From Promethearchaeati archaeon (GTDB taxonomy: Archaea > Asgardarchaeota > Heimdallarchaeia > Heimdallarchaeales > Heimdallarchaeaceae), in assembly GCA_013166775.1 (NCBI GenBank), contig JABLTJ010000008.1:1-64000 (forward strand): DNA of 64,000 nt, read 5' to 3'. A program made the position numbers and the translations under genes. Below, piece by piece: positions 1-9,435 of the stretch (position 1 is its first letter; each line of letters opens with the position of its first letter). The notes below the pieces were generated by a model that was not told the DNA's origin, did not search any database, and saw only the letters and a program-made list of their open reading frames with translations.

Positions 1-393
1 ATATGCTCTGATTGCTTCAAGACGACCTACTATCTCATTCTTATTATCAGTCACTCCTCTAGCGAAAATTTTGCCATCTCTAATAGTAGGTTCAAAGGGT
101 GGAGAATCCCAAAGTTCAATGGGATCTTCAGGTTGAACATCATAATGGTCGTAAAAAAGAATAGTTTTATCTGCTCCTACATTCATTTCCGCACAAAAAA
201 CTGGTTTGGTTGGTGTTTCAGCAACAAAATAATCAAAACCCGCATCTCCAAAAGCCCGACGAAGATAATCAATAGCTTCCTGAGTACCTGTATTTTTAGC
301 TGCGACGCTTGGGATTCGTAAAAAGTTTTTTAAAAGCTCTAATGATTGTTCTCTATTCTGCTCGATTATCTGGAAAACTTCATCAAGTGACAT
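1..393 (-). CDS. M20 family metallopeptidase (carnosinase/dipeptidase-like), N-terminal part only
   Basis: The first 131 codons of a zinc peptidase read leftward off the window edge; the C-terminal part, including the dimerisation domain, lies outside. The start is the ATG at 393, and no stop occurs before the edge. The motif YDHYDVQP (residues 81-88) supplies the first metal ligand His83 and Asp85, and ARGVTDNKN supplies the bridging Asp116. Family knowledge: M20 dipeptidases remove amino acids from short peptides in the cytoplasm using two metal ions. The substrate cannot be told from this part. The next gene, on the same strand, begins 79 bases upstream of this start, so the two may or may not be co-transcribed. 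Confidence 0.88.
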   Translation of the reverse strand, partial: MSLDEVFQIIEQNREQSLELLKNFLRIPSVAAKNTGTQEAIDYLRRAFGDAGFDYFVAETPTKPVFCAEMNVGADKTILFYDHYDVQPEDPIELWDSPPFEPTIRDGKIFARGVTDNKNEIVGRLEAIRAY

Positions 394-472
394 ATTTCTC
401 GTTTAGTTCGTTTATAGTCAATTTAAAAACATTATCTACAAATCGCAATGAATGTAAACATGATAGAGAATC

Positions 473-1729
473 TTATTCTAAAAATTTAGTCCAATTAGGT
501 TTTCTTGTTCTGCAATTTGGACAAGTATCTGTTTTATCTAACCACATAATTAAATGATCCTTATGTGCGTAAATCCCACAACAAGATGTTTTAATAATCT
601 CTTTTGCTTCAGAAGGATAAAGATCTAGCAAACAAACACCACATTCAGGTCTATTCTTTCCACATTTTGGGCATTTTCTATCAGAAATATCTAAGGAGCA
701 ATTACACTCATAACACTTAATTTGCTCTACTTCAATCAAACCTGCATCTTCAGAGATTAATCTTTTGATAACAATTTTTAACACATTTAGAACATCTAGA
801 ACTCTTTCTGTTTCAGTGATTTCAGCTAAGAAGTATTTGCGATCTATTTTGAAAGAATCGATAAATGAATGAAGAGAATACAGTGCTTCAATGATTTTTT
901 CTTCTTCAAGTATTTTTTCTAAAATTTTTGGATGACTATAATCAATCAAGTAGATTTTTGCTAATTCGGGAATACTGAGTTCTATTCTTTCTTCTTCTTC
1001 GGTTTCAAATTTCATTAATACAAGAGAAAAAGGCTGAAATTTGCCAAATATGGCTTCAATTTTTGTTGCACCATTGATAAAATGCTCAATAATAACTGCT
1101 AATAGAGAGGAAAAATCGCTTTTTTCATGAAAATCAAATTGATAGCTTATGCTATCTTGATGAAAGGTTTTTTTGATATTTTGACCATGAATCTCATTAA
1201 TAGTTCCTTCTATTTTTTGACATTCTTCATAAAAACGAACGTCTAATAGTTTCTCATCTGCAGATAAATTTGAAATCGCTTCAGCAGATAATTCTCCCTT
1301 AAATTGATTTCTAATTTTCATTGAATCGTAATCAATTCCTTCTACAATTCTACCCATTTTGTAAAAATATATTTCTTTATCTGTACCTTTCAATTTGGAA
1401 GCTTTTAGATAAGATTGTATCATTTCAGCGAAAGCTAAATTTGCTCCTGCTGATGGAGACATTCCAATCCCTCTTCCTGGTGTTATTGGTCTATTATCTT
1501 CTGGTAGATATTCGAATCTTTTAGCATAGAAATTCATATCTGCAAATATTCCACTTGTTAGAAGCAATGTTACAGGTACAACAATCACAAATGATGCCAG
1601 AATAAACATAAATGTCTGAAATGATGCAAAAATTCCCACAAACGTTATTATGATAACGGCAGAAACAACTAGAATAATCCTCCATAATCCCAAGACTCTC
1701 TTAAAGAAATCTGTAACCCTTCTGCTCAT
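473..1729 (-). CDS. Membrane-anchored protein with C-terminal zinc ribbon and RING-like finger
   Basis: A 418-residue protein. Two hydrophobic helices lie near the N-terminus (about residues 15-35 and 39-60), followed by a long mostly helical middle region with no recognised domain. The C-terminus carries a zinc ribbon (CYEC...CPKC, about 339-357) and then a RING-like finger from about 363: CGVC, a CC pair, H and H spaced HxxH, a Trp four residues on, and CPNC. The spacing from the first His to the Trp and to the final CxxC matches RING-H2 fingers of ubiquitin ligases, though the H4/C6-type ligands are substituted. An E3-like role is inference; no ubiquitin, E1 or E2 gene is in the window. 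The finger would face the cytoplasm if both termini do. Confidence 0.75.
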   Translation of the reverse strand: MSRRVTDFFKRVLGLWRIILVVSAVIIITFVGIFASFQTFMFILASFVIVVPVTLLLTSGIFADMNFYAKRFEYLPEDNRPITPGRGIGMSPSAGANLAFAEMIQSYLKASKLKGTDKEIYFYKMGRIVEGIDYDSMKIRNQFKGELSAEAISNLSADEKLLDVRFYEECQKIEGTINEIHGQNIKKTFHQDSISYQFDFHEKSDFSSLLAVIIEHFINGATKIEAIFGKFQPFSLVLMKFETEEEERIELSIPELAKIYLIDYSHPKILEKILEEEKIIEALYSLHSFIDSFKIDRKYFLAEITETERVLDVLNVLKIVIKRLISEDAGLIEVEQIKCYECNCSLDISDRKCPKCGKNRPECGVCLLDLYPSEAKEIIKTSCCGIYAHKDHLIMWLDKTDTCPNCRTRKPNWTKFLE

Positions 1730-1931
1730 AATTGTAGTACTCTGGGATTTTCAGATAAATAAAGGCATTCATTCACTCCCCTATGTTTTCAGTGCTTGCA
1801 ATTCGCAATTACATGGTAAGGGAACCTCTATGCAATTTTCTCAGATTGTATTTTCAAAAAAATGAAAGAGTTGTAGGAATATTATGTAATTATATGAGAT
1901 ATAATCTTATAACATACGTATTTTTTTACAG

Positions 1932-2819
1932 TTGATTCTCTTGAAAATTAGAGTTGTAACTAATGCAGCAGCAGATTTACCAGAAGAAATTTTGAAAGAA
2001 CACAATATTGCTAAAATCCCACATGTTGTTTATTTCGATGATAAAGAGTGGAAATTGGATGTTGATATATCCACAAATGATTTTTACGAATTATTAAGAA
2101 CTCAAAAAATTATTCCTCCAACTTCAAATCCTGAACCTTTAGATTTTCGTGATGTTTTTGAATCAAGTTTTGAAGAAGAGGGTTATGATCATATTTTTTG
2201 TGTAACAGCTGCAAAAGTTTTAGGTAGTTCTACATACTCAGCTGCAAGAATGGCTGCAAAGCAATTTAAAAACAAGATTACATTGATTGATACTGAATCA
2301 ACTTCTGGAGTGCAAGGTTTGATTGCTTTAAACATAATGGAACTAGCAGAGAAAGGAAAAACAGTAGAGCAAATTACACAAATAATTGAAAATTTAAAGA
2401 AAGAATCTTATTTAATCGGGGGATTTCATACGCTTGATAACATCTATAAATCAGGTAGGCTAGAATCCAAATTTGTTCTATATCTTACAAAATTTCTAAA
2501 AATCAAACCTATAGTAAAAATGGTGCCACCAGGAACGTTAGAATCACGGTTTCCAGGGTTATTTCTTAAAAGAACAATAATAACTCGTTTAAAGAAAATG
2601 GCATATAAGGATCTAGAAAGAGACTTAGAGTATGATATGATAGTTTCACATGTAGAAAATCCTAAAGCTGCAAATAAAATAATTAGTGAAATAAAGAAGA
2701 AAATTAAAATTAAAAAATGTCTCATAACATTTGCTGCACCAGTTGTTGGAACTCATACAGGATGGGGAACAGTTCTTGTTTCATTACTGCCTTCTATTGA
2801 AAAGGAGCATGCGAAATAG
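1932..2819 (+). CDS. DegV family fatty-acid-binding protein
   Basis: A protein of 295 residues, close to the usual 280-290 of DegV proteins, which bind a fatty acid between two alpha/beta domains; in bacteria the homologue FakB presents fatty acids to a kinase. The family blocks are visible: an N-terminal strand ending in ADLP, the SSTYSAARMA segment, IDTESTSG, and YKSGRLESK. The usual DST at the N-terminal block reads NAA here, so one hydroxyl ligand is missing. No ATG is available. Two TTG codons are possible starts, at 1932 and 1941, and the second gives the family-typical beginning MKIRVVT. No kinase partner lies nearby. It sits alone between divergent and convergent neighbours. Confidence 0.85.
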   Translation: MILLKIRVVTNAAADLPEEILKEHNIAKIPHVVYFDDKEWKLDVDISTNDFYELLRTQKIIPPTSNPEPLDFRDVFESSFEEEGYDHIFCVTAAKVLGSSTYSAARMAAKQFKNKITLIDTESTSGVQGLIALNIMELAEKGKTVEQITQIIENLKKESYLIGGFHTLDNIYKSGRLESKFVLYLTKFLKIKPIVKMVPPGTLESRFPGLFLKRTIITRLKKMAYKDLERDLEYDMIVSHVENPKAANKIISEIKKKIKIKKCLITFAAPVVGTHTGWGTVLVSLLPSIEKEHAK

Positions 2820-2843
2820 AAATTACCAAAACTACTTGCTCTT

Positions 2844-3686
2844 TTAAATCTCTATTTTTTCGAAAAATATATTTGCCTTATTTGCTATCTCTTCCTCATT
2901 TCCTTTTTGTATTCTATGTTGTGTAGTTTTTAATTTCACAATCTCAGAATTTGGATTATGTAGGAATTTTTTTGATGCTTCAGGGTCTACAAAATAGTCC
3001 TTCTCTCCTACAAACATAATCAATGGAACATCTATCTCTTTTTGTCTATCTCTAATATCGTATTTGATGGTGAATTCAAGTACATATCTGCGTAGACACC
3101 AATTATCATTCACTTTCATACGCTCAGTTGCCCAACTAACATTTTGCGATTCCTTCGTTCTTCTTAATTTGAGGTATAATCCATAAAAAACAATAATTAT
3201 CTTCTGAATAAAATTCATCATAAAAGAAGGAAGCCAACCAAGGATAGGTAACCAGAAAGGAGTGTTTATCTTTTCTTCAGGGCTAATAACAGCTAATGCA
3301 TTAGGTTTGGGACCTTTTCCATTCAAATAGTAATCCATTGCCTGAAAACCTCCTGAGCATCCTCCAAAAATCGTGAAATTTCCATCTTCAATTTCCAATG
3401 ATTCCAAAACAAAAGCTAGTTCTCTCCTATATTCTTTCGGTGAATAGAATCCCTTTTTATGAGGAGCGATAGATTTTCCAAAACCTCTTGGTTCATAGAT
3501 AACTACATTTCCGTAGCTCATTAATGATTTAGCCAATGGTGAATAATTATCTATTCCACTTAGCCATCCTGGTATCAATACGATTGTTCGAGAAGAGTGC
3601 TTTTCATTTATTGAAGGAAATTTCGCTATTCTAACCTTGATTTCAGGATCTTTATTAGTAGAAATAAACTGTATATTTTCCTTCAT
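2844..3686 (-). CDS. Alpha/beta hydrolase
   Basis: A 280-residue alpha/beta-hydrolase-fold enzyme with a complete catalytic triad: nucleophile Ser111 in the elbow GCSGG, Asp near 230 in GEKDYFVDP, and His near 257 in TTQHRIQ. The segment LIPGWLSG after the first strand is the oxyanion-hole HG-type loop, and YEPRGFGKS is the usual strand-4 block. Residues about 150-190 form a hydrophobic cap. Substrate is unknown; esterases, thioesterases and C-C hydrolases share this layout. No signal peptide is seen, so it is cytoplasmic. It converges on the DegV gene with 24 bases between stops. Confidence 0.85.
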   Translation of the reverse strand: MKENIQFISTNKDPEIKVRIAKFPSINEKHSSRTIVLIPGWLSGIDNYSPLAKSLMSYGNVVIYEPRGFGKSIAPHKKGFYSPKEYRRELAFVLESLEIEDGNFTIFGGCSGGFQAMDYYLNGKGPKPNALAVISPEEKINTPFWLPILGWLPSFMMNFIQKIIIVFYGLYLKLRRTKESQNVSWATERMKVNDNWCLRRYVLEFTIKYDIRDRQKEIDVPLIMFVGEKDYFVDPEASKKFLHNPNSEIVKLKTTQHRIQKGNEEEIANKANIFFEKIEI

Positions 3687-3792
3687 TAAGAGAGCAATAA
3701 GTCGTGGTTTAATTTAATTATTTCCCATTTTTATCAAATTCAGATACTTGATTGAATGAAAGATTTAAGAAATCTACTTATTTTTCTTCATT

Positions 3793-4989
3793 ATGGATAA
3801 AAAAAACAAACGTAATCTCAAATTTGATACACTCTGTTTACATGCAGGACATGATGTATTTGAGACAAACTCTATTGTTCCTCCTATTTATCAAAGTGTA
3901 GCTTATCCCTATGAGAGTGCTGAATATGCGGCTAAACTCTACAATTACGAAATTGAAGGCTTTACTTATGGAAGAATGGATAATCCAACAAGTAGAATCT
4001 TTGAGGATCGACTAGCAGCATTGGAACTATCAGAAAAGTCATTACTGGCATCTTCAGGAATGGCTGCAGAGTTTATCGCTTGTGTAGGTCTTCTGGAAAA
4101 AAATGATGAATTCGTGTCATCTGGAACTACTTATGGTGGTACAAACCAATTGTTTACTGTTACATTCCCAAAATTCGGTATGAATCCTCGCTTAGTATAT
4201 AATCCTGAAAACATAGATAATTGGGCGGAAGCAATTACTAACAAGACAAAATTCTTGTTTATTGAAACTCCATCCAATCCCAATCTATTTATTGGTGATA
4301 TAGAAGCCTTAGCAAAGCTTGCACACGATCATGGGCTACCCCTAATAGTAGACAATACAATTGGTTCTCCTGCACTTCAACAACCAGTAAAATTTGGAGC
4401 TGATATTATGGTTCATTCAGGAACCAAATATTTGAGTGGCAATTCTACTTGTATTTCAGGCGCAATTGTAGGTAAAGGTGAATACATAGATCACATCAAA
4501 GCTACTGAATATAGAAACATTGGTCCAGCTATTAGTCCTTTTAATAGCTGGTTGTTGCTACTGGGAGTAGAAACGCTAGGACTTAGAATGAAGAAACACA
4601 GTGAAAATGCTCAAGCTGTAGCTGAATTTCTTGAAGGTCACTCTAAAGTTGTTTCGGTTAACTATCCAGGACTACAAAATCACCCTCAGCATGAATTAGC
4701 TAAGAAACAAATGAAAGGTTTTAGCGCTTTGCTTTCTTTCGTTACTAAAGGTCAACTTGAAGACGCAAAGAATGTCATCGATGCTTTTAATCTATTCATA
4801 CATGCTGGGCATTTAGGTACATCTGTTTCTCTTGCAACCCATCCTGCATTCTCTACACATCAACAAATAACTCAAGAAGAAAGAATCAAACTAGGTATTC
4901 CCGATACAATGATTAGATTATCAATAGGTTTGGAAGACATTAACGATTTGATAGAAGACATAGATCAAGCATTATCGAGGATTAGTTAA
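3793..4989 (+). CDS. PLP-dependent O-acetylhomoserine sulfhydrylase / gamma-synthase family enzyme
   Basis: A 398-residue Cys/Met-metabolism PLP enzyme. The internal aldimine lysine is Lys212 in HSGTKYLSG. Asp187 (VDNT) should pair with the pyridine nitrogen, and YGRMDNPT near 60-67 is the phosphate-binding Tyr-Arg block donated by the neighbouring subunit. The opening segment TLCLHAG and the block SSGM at 88-91 are typical. Family knowledge: members condense an activated homoserine with sulfide or cysteine, or eliminate methanethiol from methionine. The N-terminus resembles O-acetylhomoserine sulfhydrylases, but the length is nearer gamma-lyases, so exact activity is open. A stop-to-stop gap of 6 bases separates it from the convergent M42 gene. 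Confidence 0.85.
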   Translation: MDKKNKRNLKFDTLCLHAGHDVFETNSIVPPIYQSVAYPYESAEYAAKLYNYEIEGFTYGRMDNPTSRIFEDRLAALELSEKSLLASSGMAAEFIACVGLLEKNDEFVSSGTTYGGTNQLFTVTFPKFGMNPRLVYNPENIDNWAEAITNKTKFLFIETPSNPNLFIGDIEALAKLAHDHGLPLIVDNTIGSPALQQPVKFGADIMVHSGTKYLSGNSTCISGAIVGKGEYIDHIKATEYRNIGPAISPFNSWLLLLGVETLGLRMKKHSENAQAVAEFLEGHSKVVSVNYPGLQNHPQHELAKKQMKGFSALLSFVTKGQLEDAKNVIDAFNLFIHAGHLGTSVSLATHPAFSTHQQITQEERIKLGIPDTMIRLSIGLEDINDLIEDIDQALSRIS

Positions 4990-4995
4990 GTTTTC

Positions 4996-6057
4996 TCAGG
5001 AAGCAATGAATTCCTTCAAAGTTTTAAAGAGGTTTTCAAAGGCTTCGAGATTTGCTATTTCATAGCCATGGCTATTTTCACGGACTTGTCCAATTGTTGC
5101 AAGTTGATCAGCAACTCCAGTTAACCCTACTGAACTAGCATCACTTGCAGCTCCTGTAAATATAGCTCGTTGAAGTTCGACTCCTACCGATTCTGCAGCT
5201 TTTGTTAAATCTTCTATCAACTCTGTACTATAGAACTGTCTACGATCCTTTAGCCAAATACCTGGTCGTTCATCCACTTCTAGTGGGGAATGAGAAGCTG
5301 TTGGACAACCATCGACAGCTATGAAATAAGTAGGCTGAATTTTTTGTGCAAGGGTTCGAGCACCAAAACAACTAGTTTCTTCTTGTACAGTAAAAGCTAT
5401 TGTAGTATCTATCTTTAGTCTAATTTTTTCCTCTTTTAAGATATTAAGCAATCTTAGCAGTGCAACAGCTCCCATTCGATCATCAAAAGTCCAAGCTGCT
5501 ATCAATGGATTGTCTTCTTCTCCTAAAATATGTGGTCCACAATCTGAACGGAGGGGAAGGATTCTTGTCCCTGCAATAATACCAAATTCCTGTAGTTTTT
5601 CTGGAGTATACCCAGTAACTACTTTCACCTCTTCCCATTTGATTTGTGTGTCAGTCTTTCTTCCTCCATGACCTGAACCCATAGCAGTAATACCTTTGAT
5701 AGTTTTATTTTTGCCAAAGATTTCTACCGGTCTTTCACCAAATTTCCAGGGTAGACTACCACCAACACGCTCAACGTTTAACGAACCATCATCATTAATT
5801 TTAGTTACCATTAAACCTATTTCGTCTATATGAGCTGCTAAGCAACACGAAATGTCATTTCTTTCTCCTTCAATTTTTACATATACGTTCCCAGTATGAT
5901 CCTTTACGGGATTATATCCCCAAGACTTTAGCTTAGTGATGATAAATTCAATCATTTCTCCTTCAGTACCAGAAGGTGCGGGAATAGCTAATAATTCTGA
6001 AAACATAGAGATAATTTCTTCTTGATAAGGCTGCATTATGACAGGTCTATTAAGCAT
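4996..6057 (-). CDS. M42 family glutamyl aminopeptidase-like metallopeptidase
   Basis: About 353 residues, the usual size for M42 (TET-type) aminopeptidases, which form dodecameric cytoplasmic particles that trim peptides from the proteasome. Metal ligands are visible: His77 and Asp79 in AAHIDE, Asp193/194 in TFDDRMG, the catalytic Glu-Glu at about 227-228 in VQEETS, Asp250 in AVDG, and a late His near 331 in RENSHGYE. I chose the ATG at 6057 over a TTG one codon earlier. With the M20 gene it suggests active peptide catabolism. It stands alone on its strand, 71 bases from the TBP stop. Confidence 0.92.
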   Translation of the reverse strand: MLNRPVIMQPYQEEIISMFSELLAIPAPSGTEGEMIEFIITKLKSWGYNPVKDHTGNVYVKIEGERNDISCCLAAHIDEIGLMVTKINDDGSLNVERVGGSLPWKFGERPVEIFGKNKTIKGITAMGSGHGGRKTDTQIKWEEVKVVTGYTPEKLQEFGIIAGTRILPLRSDCGPHILGEEDNPLIAAWTFDDRMGAVALLRLLNILKEEKIRLKIDTTIAFTVQEETSCFGARTLAQKIQPTYFIAVDGCPTASHSPLEVDERPGIWLKDRRQFYSTELIEDLTKAAESVGVELQRAIFTGAASDASSVGLTGVADQLATIGQVRENSHGYEIANLEAFENLFKTLKEFIAS

Positions 6058-6130
6058 CAATAAAAAGTTTTTAGATAAAAATGATTATCTCAATTTTAAC
6101 AAAACAAAAAAGAGGGGGGAAGGGAGAAAA

Positions 6131-6709
6131 TCAGAAATCAAAAGCATTGATTTCATCTAGGGTGTTATAGGTGTTTTCTACAGCTTGTCTAACTTGTTCT
6201 TCGGTTTTCGCACCTGTACAAACAAGATTACCTGATTGGAACAATAGAAGAACAGTTTTTGGCTCAGCAAGACGATAAATCAGACCTGGGAACTGTTCAG
6301 GTTCATACATTGAATGCTCAAGCCATAAAGCTGCAAGTTCAAGATTAATTGTTCGATGATTGAAATGTCCAGAAGCAACAATGTTCTGTACTATAATCTC
6401 TGGTTCTTCAGTAATTTTAGTTCCAACTGTTCTTAGAATTTTGATCATTTGTTGAACTCCTTCATGTACCATTTGAGTGGATTTAGCTCCAGTCAAAACA
6501 AGTTTTCCAGAACTGAAGACGAGACTTGAAATCTTGGGTTTTTTTATTTTTAGAATCAATCCAGGAAAAGTCTCAGGATTATAACTGACAAATAAGTCAT
6601 CATCATCAATAAGAGTTTGATAAGCAGTAACAAGATCGATAGTTGTAAAAAGATTAATGCTTGCTACAACGTTTTGAATTACTATACCATAATCAATTTT
6701 GGGTGCCAT
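6131..6709 (-). CDS. tbp: TATA-box-binding protein (TBP)
   Basis: A 192-residue archaeal TBP made of two imperfect direct repeats (about residues 8-95 and 100-185), each with the saddle-forming block VQNVVAS or VQNIVAS, FPGLI, and the strand SGKLVLTGAKS or SGNLVCTGAKT. These are the DNA-contacting and phenylalanine-wedge regions of the family. It binds promoter TATA boxes to start RNA polymerase assembly with TFB. The C-terminus is short (EINAFDF) and lacks the long acidic tail of some archaeal TBPs. The ATG at 6709 is the only good start. Confidence 0.97.
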   Translation of the reverse strand: MAPKIDYGIVIQNVVASINLFTTIDLVTAYQTLIDDDDLFVSYNPETFPGLILKIKKPKISSLVFSSGKLVLTGAKSTQMVHEGVQQMIKILRTVGTKITEEPEIIVQNIVASGHFNHRTINLELAALWLEHSMYEPEQFPGLIYRLAEPKTVLLLFQSGNLVCTGAKTEEQVRQAVENTYNTLDEINAFDF

Positions 6710-6855
6710 TTTCCCATCTATCCTTTATATATTGAACGAACAAAAAAGAGATTGTTTATAAAGCTTTTTATCAGCTGTTCAAAAAGAGATTTAAACAATA
6801 GGCTCTCTTATTCGATTCTACAGTAGGATGGTGTCACCTTACTGGATTGATTTTT

Positions 6856-7650
6856 TTAGACTTTACATTTACAATCTAATGGAACAGCTTTTGTAGCAAT
6901 AATTTTCTTCATAATTTCTTTAATCTGTTTTGTTTTCTGCTTGAAAAGCTCAACTACCTCTTCGTGTGAAACTTTCTCTTGCATACCCGCACCATAATTT
7001 GTGATTAAACACAAGGTTGCATAACACATTTTTAGTTCTCTTGCTAGAATTGATTCAGGAACTGTGGTCATTCCAACAACTGTTCCTCCCAATTTCTGAT
7101 ACATAATAATTTCAGCAGGTGTTTCGAATCTTGGGCCTTCTGAACAAATATGAACTCCTTTAGTGTAAACCATTTCTCCTATGTCTTCTACTGCTTTGAC
7201 AAATATATTCCTTAAATTAGGACAATATGGCTCAGTATAATCTAGATGAACAACTCCATCTCTTTTTGTTTTATCATCAAAACTAAAACTTGCTGTACCC
7301 TCAAAGAAAGTGAGTTGTCTGCTTTTAGTCATATCTATTATTTGATCTGGAACTACAAACTCTCCTGGATTTATACCTAAGTCTATTGAACCAACAGCAT
7401 TAGTGGCAAAAATCTGTTTAACACCAAGCTTATAGAGAGCATAAATGTTGGCTCTATAATTTATCAAATGAGGTGGTACAGAGTGTTTTGGACCATGCCT
7501 TGGGAGGAAGTAGATCTCATTATTACCATGTTTGGCTTTTACTATATTGTCCACTTTTCCATATGGTGTCTTTAAAGAAATATTTTCTGCTTTCTTAAAT
7601 AAATCATATACTCCTGATCCGCCAATAATAGCTATTTTCTTCTGCATCAT
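6856..7650 (-). CDS. mtnP: S-methyl-5'-thioadenosine phosphorylase (MTAP)
   Basis: About 264 residues. It splits methylthioadenosine with phosphate into adenine and 5-methylthioribose-1-phosphate in methionine salvage and purine recycling. Family blocks: IGGSGVYDL at the N-terminus, RHGPKHSVPPH (phosphate and ribose site), NAVGSI, and GMTTVPESILARE with the Met typical of the nucleoside site. The Pro-Glu-Ser version of the last block leaves a related substrate such as methylthioinosine possible. I prefer the ATG at 7650 (or 7647) to an upstream TTG. Its start lies 40 bases from the bax1 stop on the same strand, so it may be the last gene of that operon. Confidence 0.92.
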   Translation of the reverse strand: MMQKKIAIIGGSGVYDLFKKAENISLKTPYGKVDNIVKAKHGNNEIYFLPRHGPKHSVPPHLINYRANIYALYKLGVKQIFATNAVGSIDLGINPGEFVVPDQIIDMTKSRQLTFFEGTASFSFDDKTKRDGVVHLDYTEPYCPNLRNIFVKAVEDIGEMVYTKGVHICSEGPRFETPAEIIMYQKLGGTVVGMTTVPESILARELKMCYATLCLITNYGAGMQEKVSHEEVVELFKQKTKQIKEIMKKIIATKAVPLDCKCKV

Positions 7651-7689
7651 TCTAAACAAGATTAGTTATATTAAAAGAATGTTTCGCAA

Positions 7690-9435
7690 TTATGGGCCAT
7701 TTTTGAGGCTAGTCTTCTGTTTTGTAAAAATGATTTCAACCTCATCAATAGATTTCCACTTAACACTGCAACCTATGCTTTGACATATTGAGATTAAAGC
7801 TTCCTTAACCTCTGGAAAATGTTCCTTTAGTGTATCTAAAGGGATTTTTTGGTTTTCTTTAAGAAAATCTTCTACGTTTTTAATTATTTCATTGGTTACC
7901 AGTCCAAAACTCGAGATGAATTCAATCGAATTTTGCTTTAGAATGTCTTCTATTTCAGCTAATTGTAATATTTTCACAGTTTCTTCTGGTGAATAAGCTT
8001 TCAATCTTCTTTGGATATCTTGTAAAGATAATGTTGAGGATTGTTCAACGATTTCATTGCTAATTAATTTAATCTCCTTGGTAAAAATGGGGAATCTTTC
8101 TTCGAAGTCTGAGAAATTCTCTTCAAGTAACTTGAGCAGAATATTGTTTGGAATTTGAGCACTCGAATAATACAAGATTTTTGCATCTCTCACATCTGTA
8201 AAGTGCGTTTTTAATTCCTCATCTACCAGGTAAATTATTGGTAATTCCTGATTTGCTAGTTCTTTCATCTGGTTCTTCTTTTTCTGAATATATTTTAAGG
8301 TGTAAAATCCCACAATCTCAAGAAAAATACTTTTTCCACTTCTTTCCAATAAAAAATCAGGTACATACATTTTCTTTCCTATGATAATTGCTTCTGGCTC
8401 AGGAATTGCTTTCCAACCATGAAAGCTCTTCCAAGTTCTAAGAAATCTTTCCTCAACCTTGGAATCTATTTCAGGTTTGAAAGATTCTTCTTCGTTAGCT
8501 TTTGACATAGGAAGTAGAGGTAGATTATCAGATCTTAGAAAGAACAGTGCTTTTCTGTTTCTTGGTTTTACTATAGCTTGTAACTGAAAATCTATTTTAT
8601 CACGAAGTACAGATCTGATAATATACATCGCAACATTCGATATATTCTTCCCCCACCCTCCTTTTTCTCGAAACATTTCCAAGGGTGGTTCAATAGAGAT
8701 ACTGTACCCATCTTCATCAAGAATAATTTCTGTGAAAACATAATTCTTCTTCGAGATAAATATAAGGTTCTTGCCTAAATATCCGGGTAGTTTCTTAAGA
8801 AGAATATTGAAGCTTATACTAAAACAAAGGGTTGTCTCAATTGCATCAAGATTATAACTACTGATTAATCTTTGAGTTTCAACTGATTCATTCTTTTGTA
8901 GAATTTTCTCTGATTCTAGATCTAAAAACATTACTGTATCAAATTTATTCCTAGGAATAGCTAGTTCACTCTCGAGTAATTTTATTGTTTCTTCCCTTTC
9001 TGAGAGAGTTACAAACCCTTTCTCATCTCTATTTACAATTTCAAAGATTCTTGCACGAATTTGTGCAGGTGTTAAATCAAGTATAGCTGTTCTTTCAGCT
9101 CCTGAAGATGAAAGGAAGGATGTTATATCTTCTGATTTAGATTCTTTAATCTCTTTTTTAGTTTCTCCAAATATATCATCAGTTGTTTGAGAAAAAAATG
9201 AATAATATCTTGAAGCAGAAACTAATAACGATTTGGCAATTTTTTCTGATGGAAATAAACTCCAAAGAAACTGAAATGGAATATCTGATTTAACCTTTCC
9301 AAGATTTTCTTCAAGAAAATCTATGAATGTTTGAACTATCTTTCTTTCTTCTATCTGAAGATAGATAGGATTAAAAACTGCTTTTGAGCCAGTTCCAGTA
9401 ATTTCAAAATCAAATTCGGAAAGTGAAATTCTCAT
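7690..9435 (-). CDS. bax1: Bax1-like DUF790 nuclease, partner of XPB
   Basis: A 581-residue protein of the DUF790 family. Its first half resembles the Bax1 scaffold, and a restriction-endonuclease-like core lies near the middle: VPDF (metal Asp), a strand, then LEIVGFYT and a following Lys run, a PD-(D/E)xK-type arrangement. Family knowledge: archaeal Bax1 binds XPB helicase and cuts DNA near bubble junctions during nucleotide excision repair. It begins at an ATG overlapping the xpb stop by one base (TAATG), preceded by a strong GGAGG inside the end of xpb, so the two are translationally coupled. The C-terminal 150 residues are less familiar and helical. Confidence 0.88.
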   Translation of the reverse strand: MRISLSEFDFEITGTGSKAVFNPIYLQIEERKIVQTFIDFLEENLGKVKSDIPFQFLWSLFPSEKIAKSLLVSASRYYSFFSQTTDDIFGETKKEIKESKSEDITSFLSSSGAERTAILDLTPAQIRARIFEIVNRDEKGFVTLSEREETIKLLESELAIPRNKFDTVMFLDLESEKILQKNESVETQRLISSYNLDAIETTLCFSISFNILLKKLPGYLGKNLIFISKKNYVFTEIILDEDGYSISIEPPLEMFREKGGWGKNISNVAMYIIRSVLRDKIDFQLQAIVKPRNRKALFFLRSDNLPLLPMSKANEEESFKPEIDSKVEERFLRTWKSFHGWKAIPEPEAIIIGKKMYVPDFLLERSGKSIFLEIVGFYTLKYIQKKKNQMKELANQELPIIYLVDEELKTHFTDVRDAKILYYSSAQIPNNILLKLLEENFSDFEERFPIFTKEIKLISNEIVEQSSTLSLQDIQRRLKAYSPEETVKILQLAEIEDILKQNSIEFISSFGLVTNEIIKNVEDFLKENQKIPLDTLKEHFPEVKEALISICQSIGCSVKWKSIDEVEIIFTKQKTSLKNGP

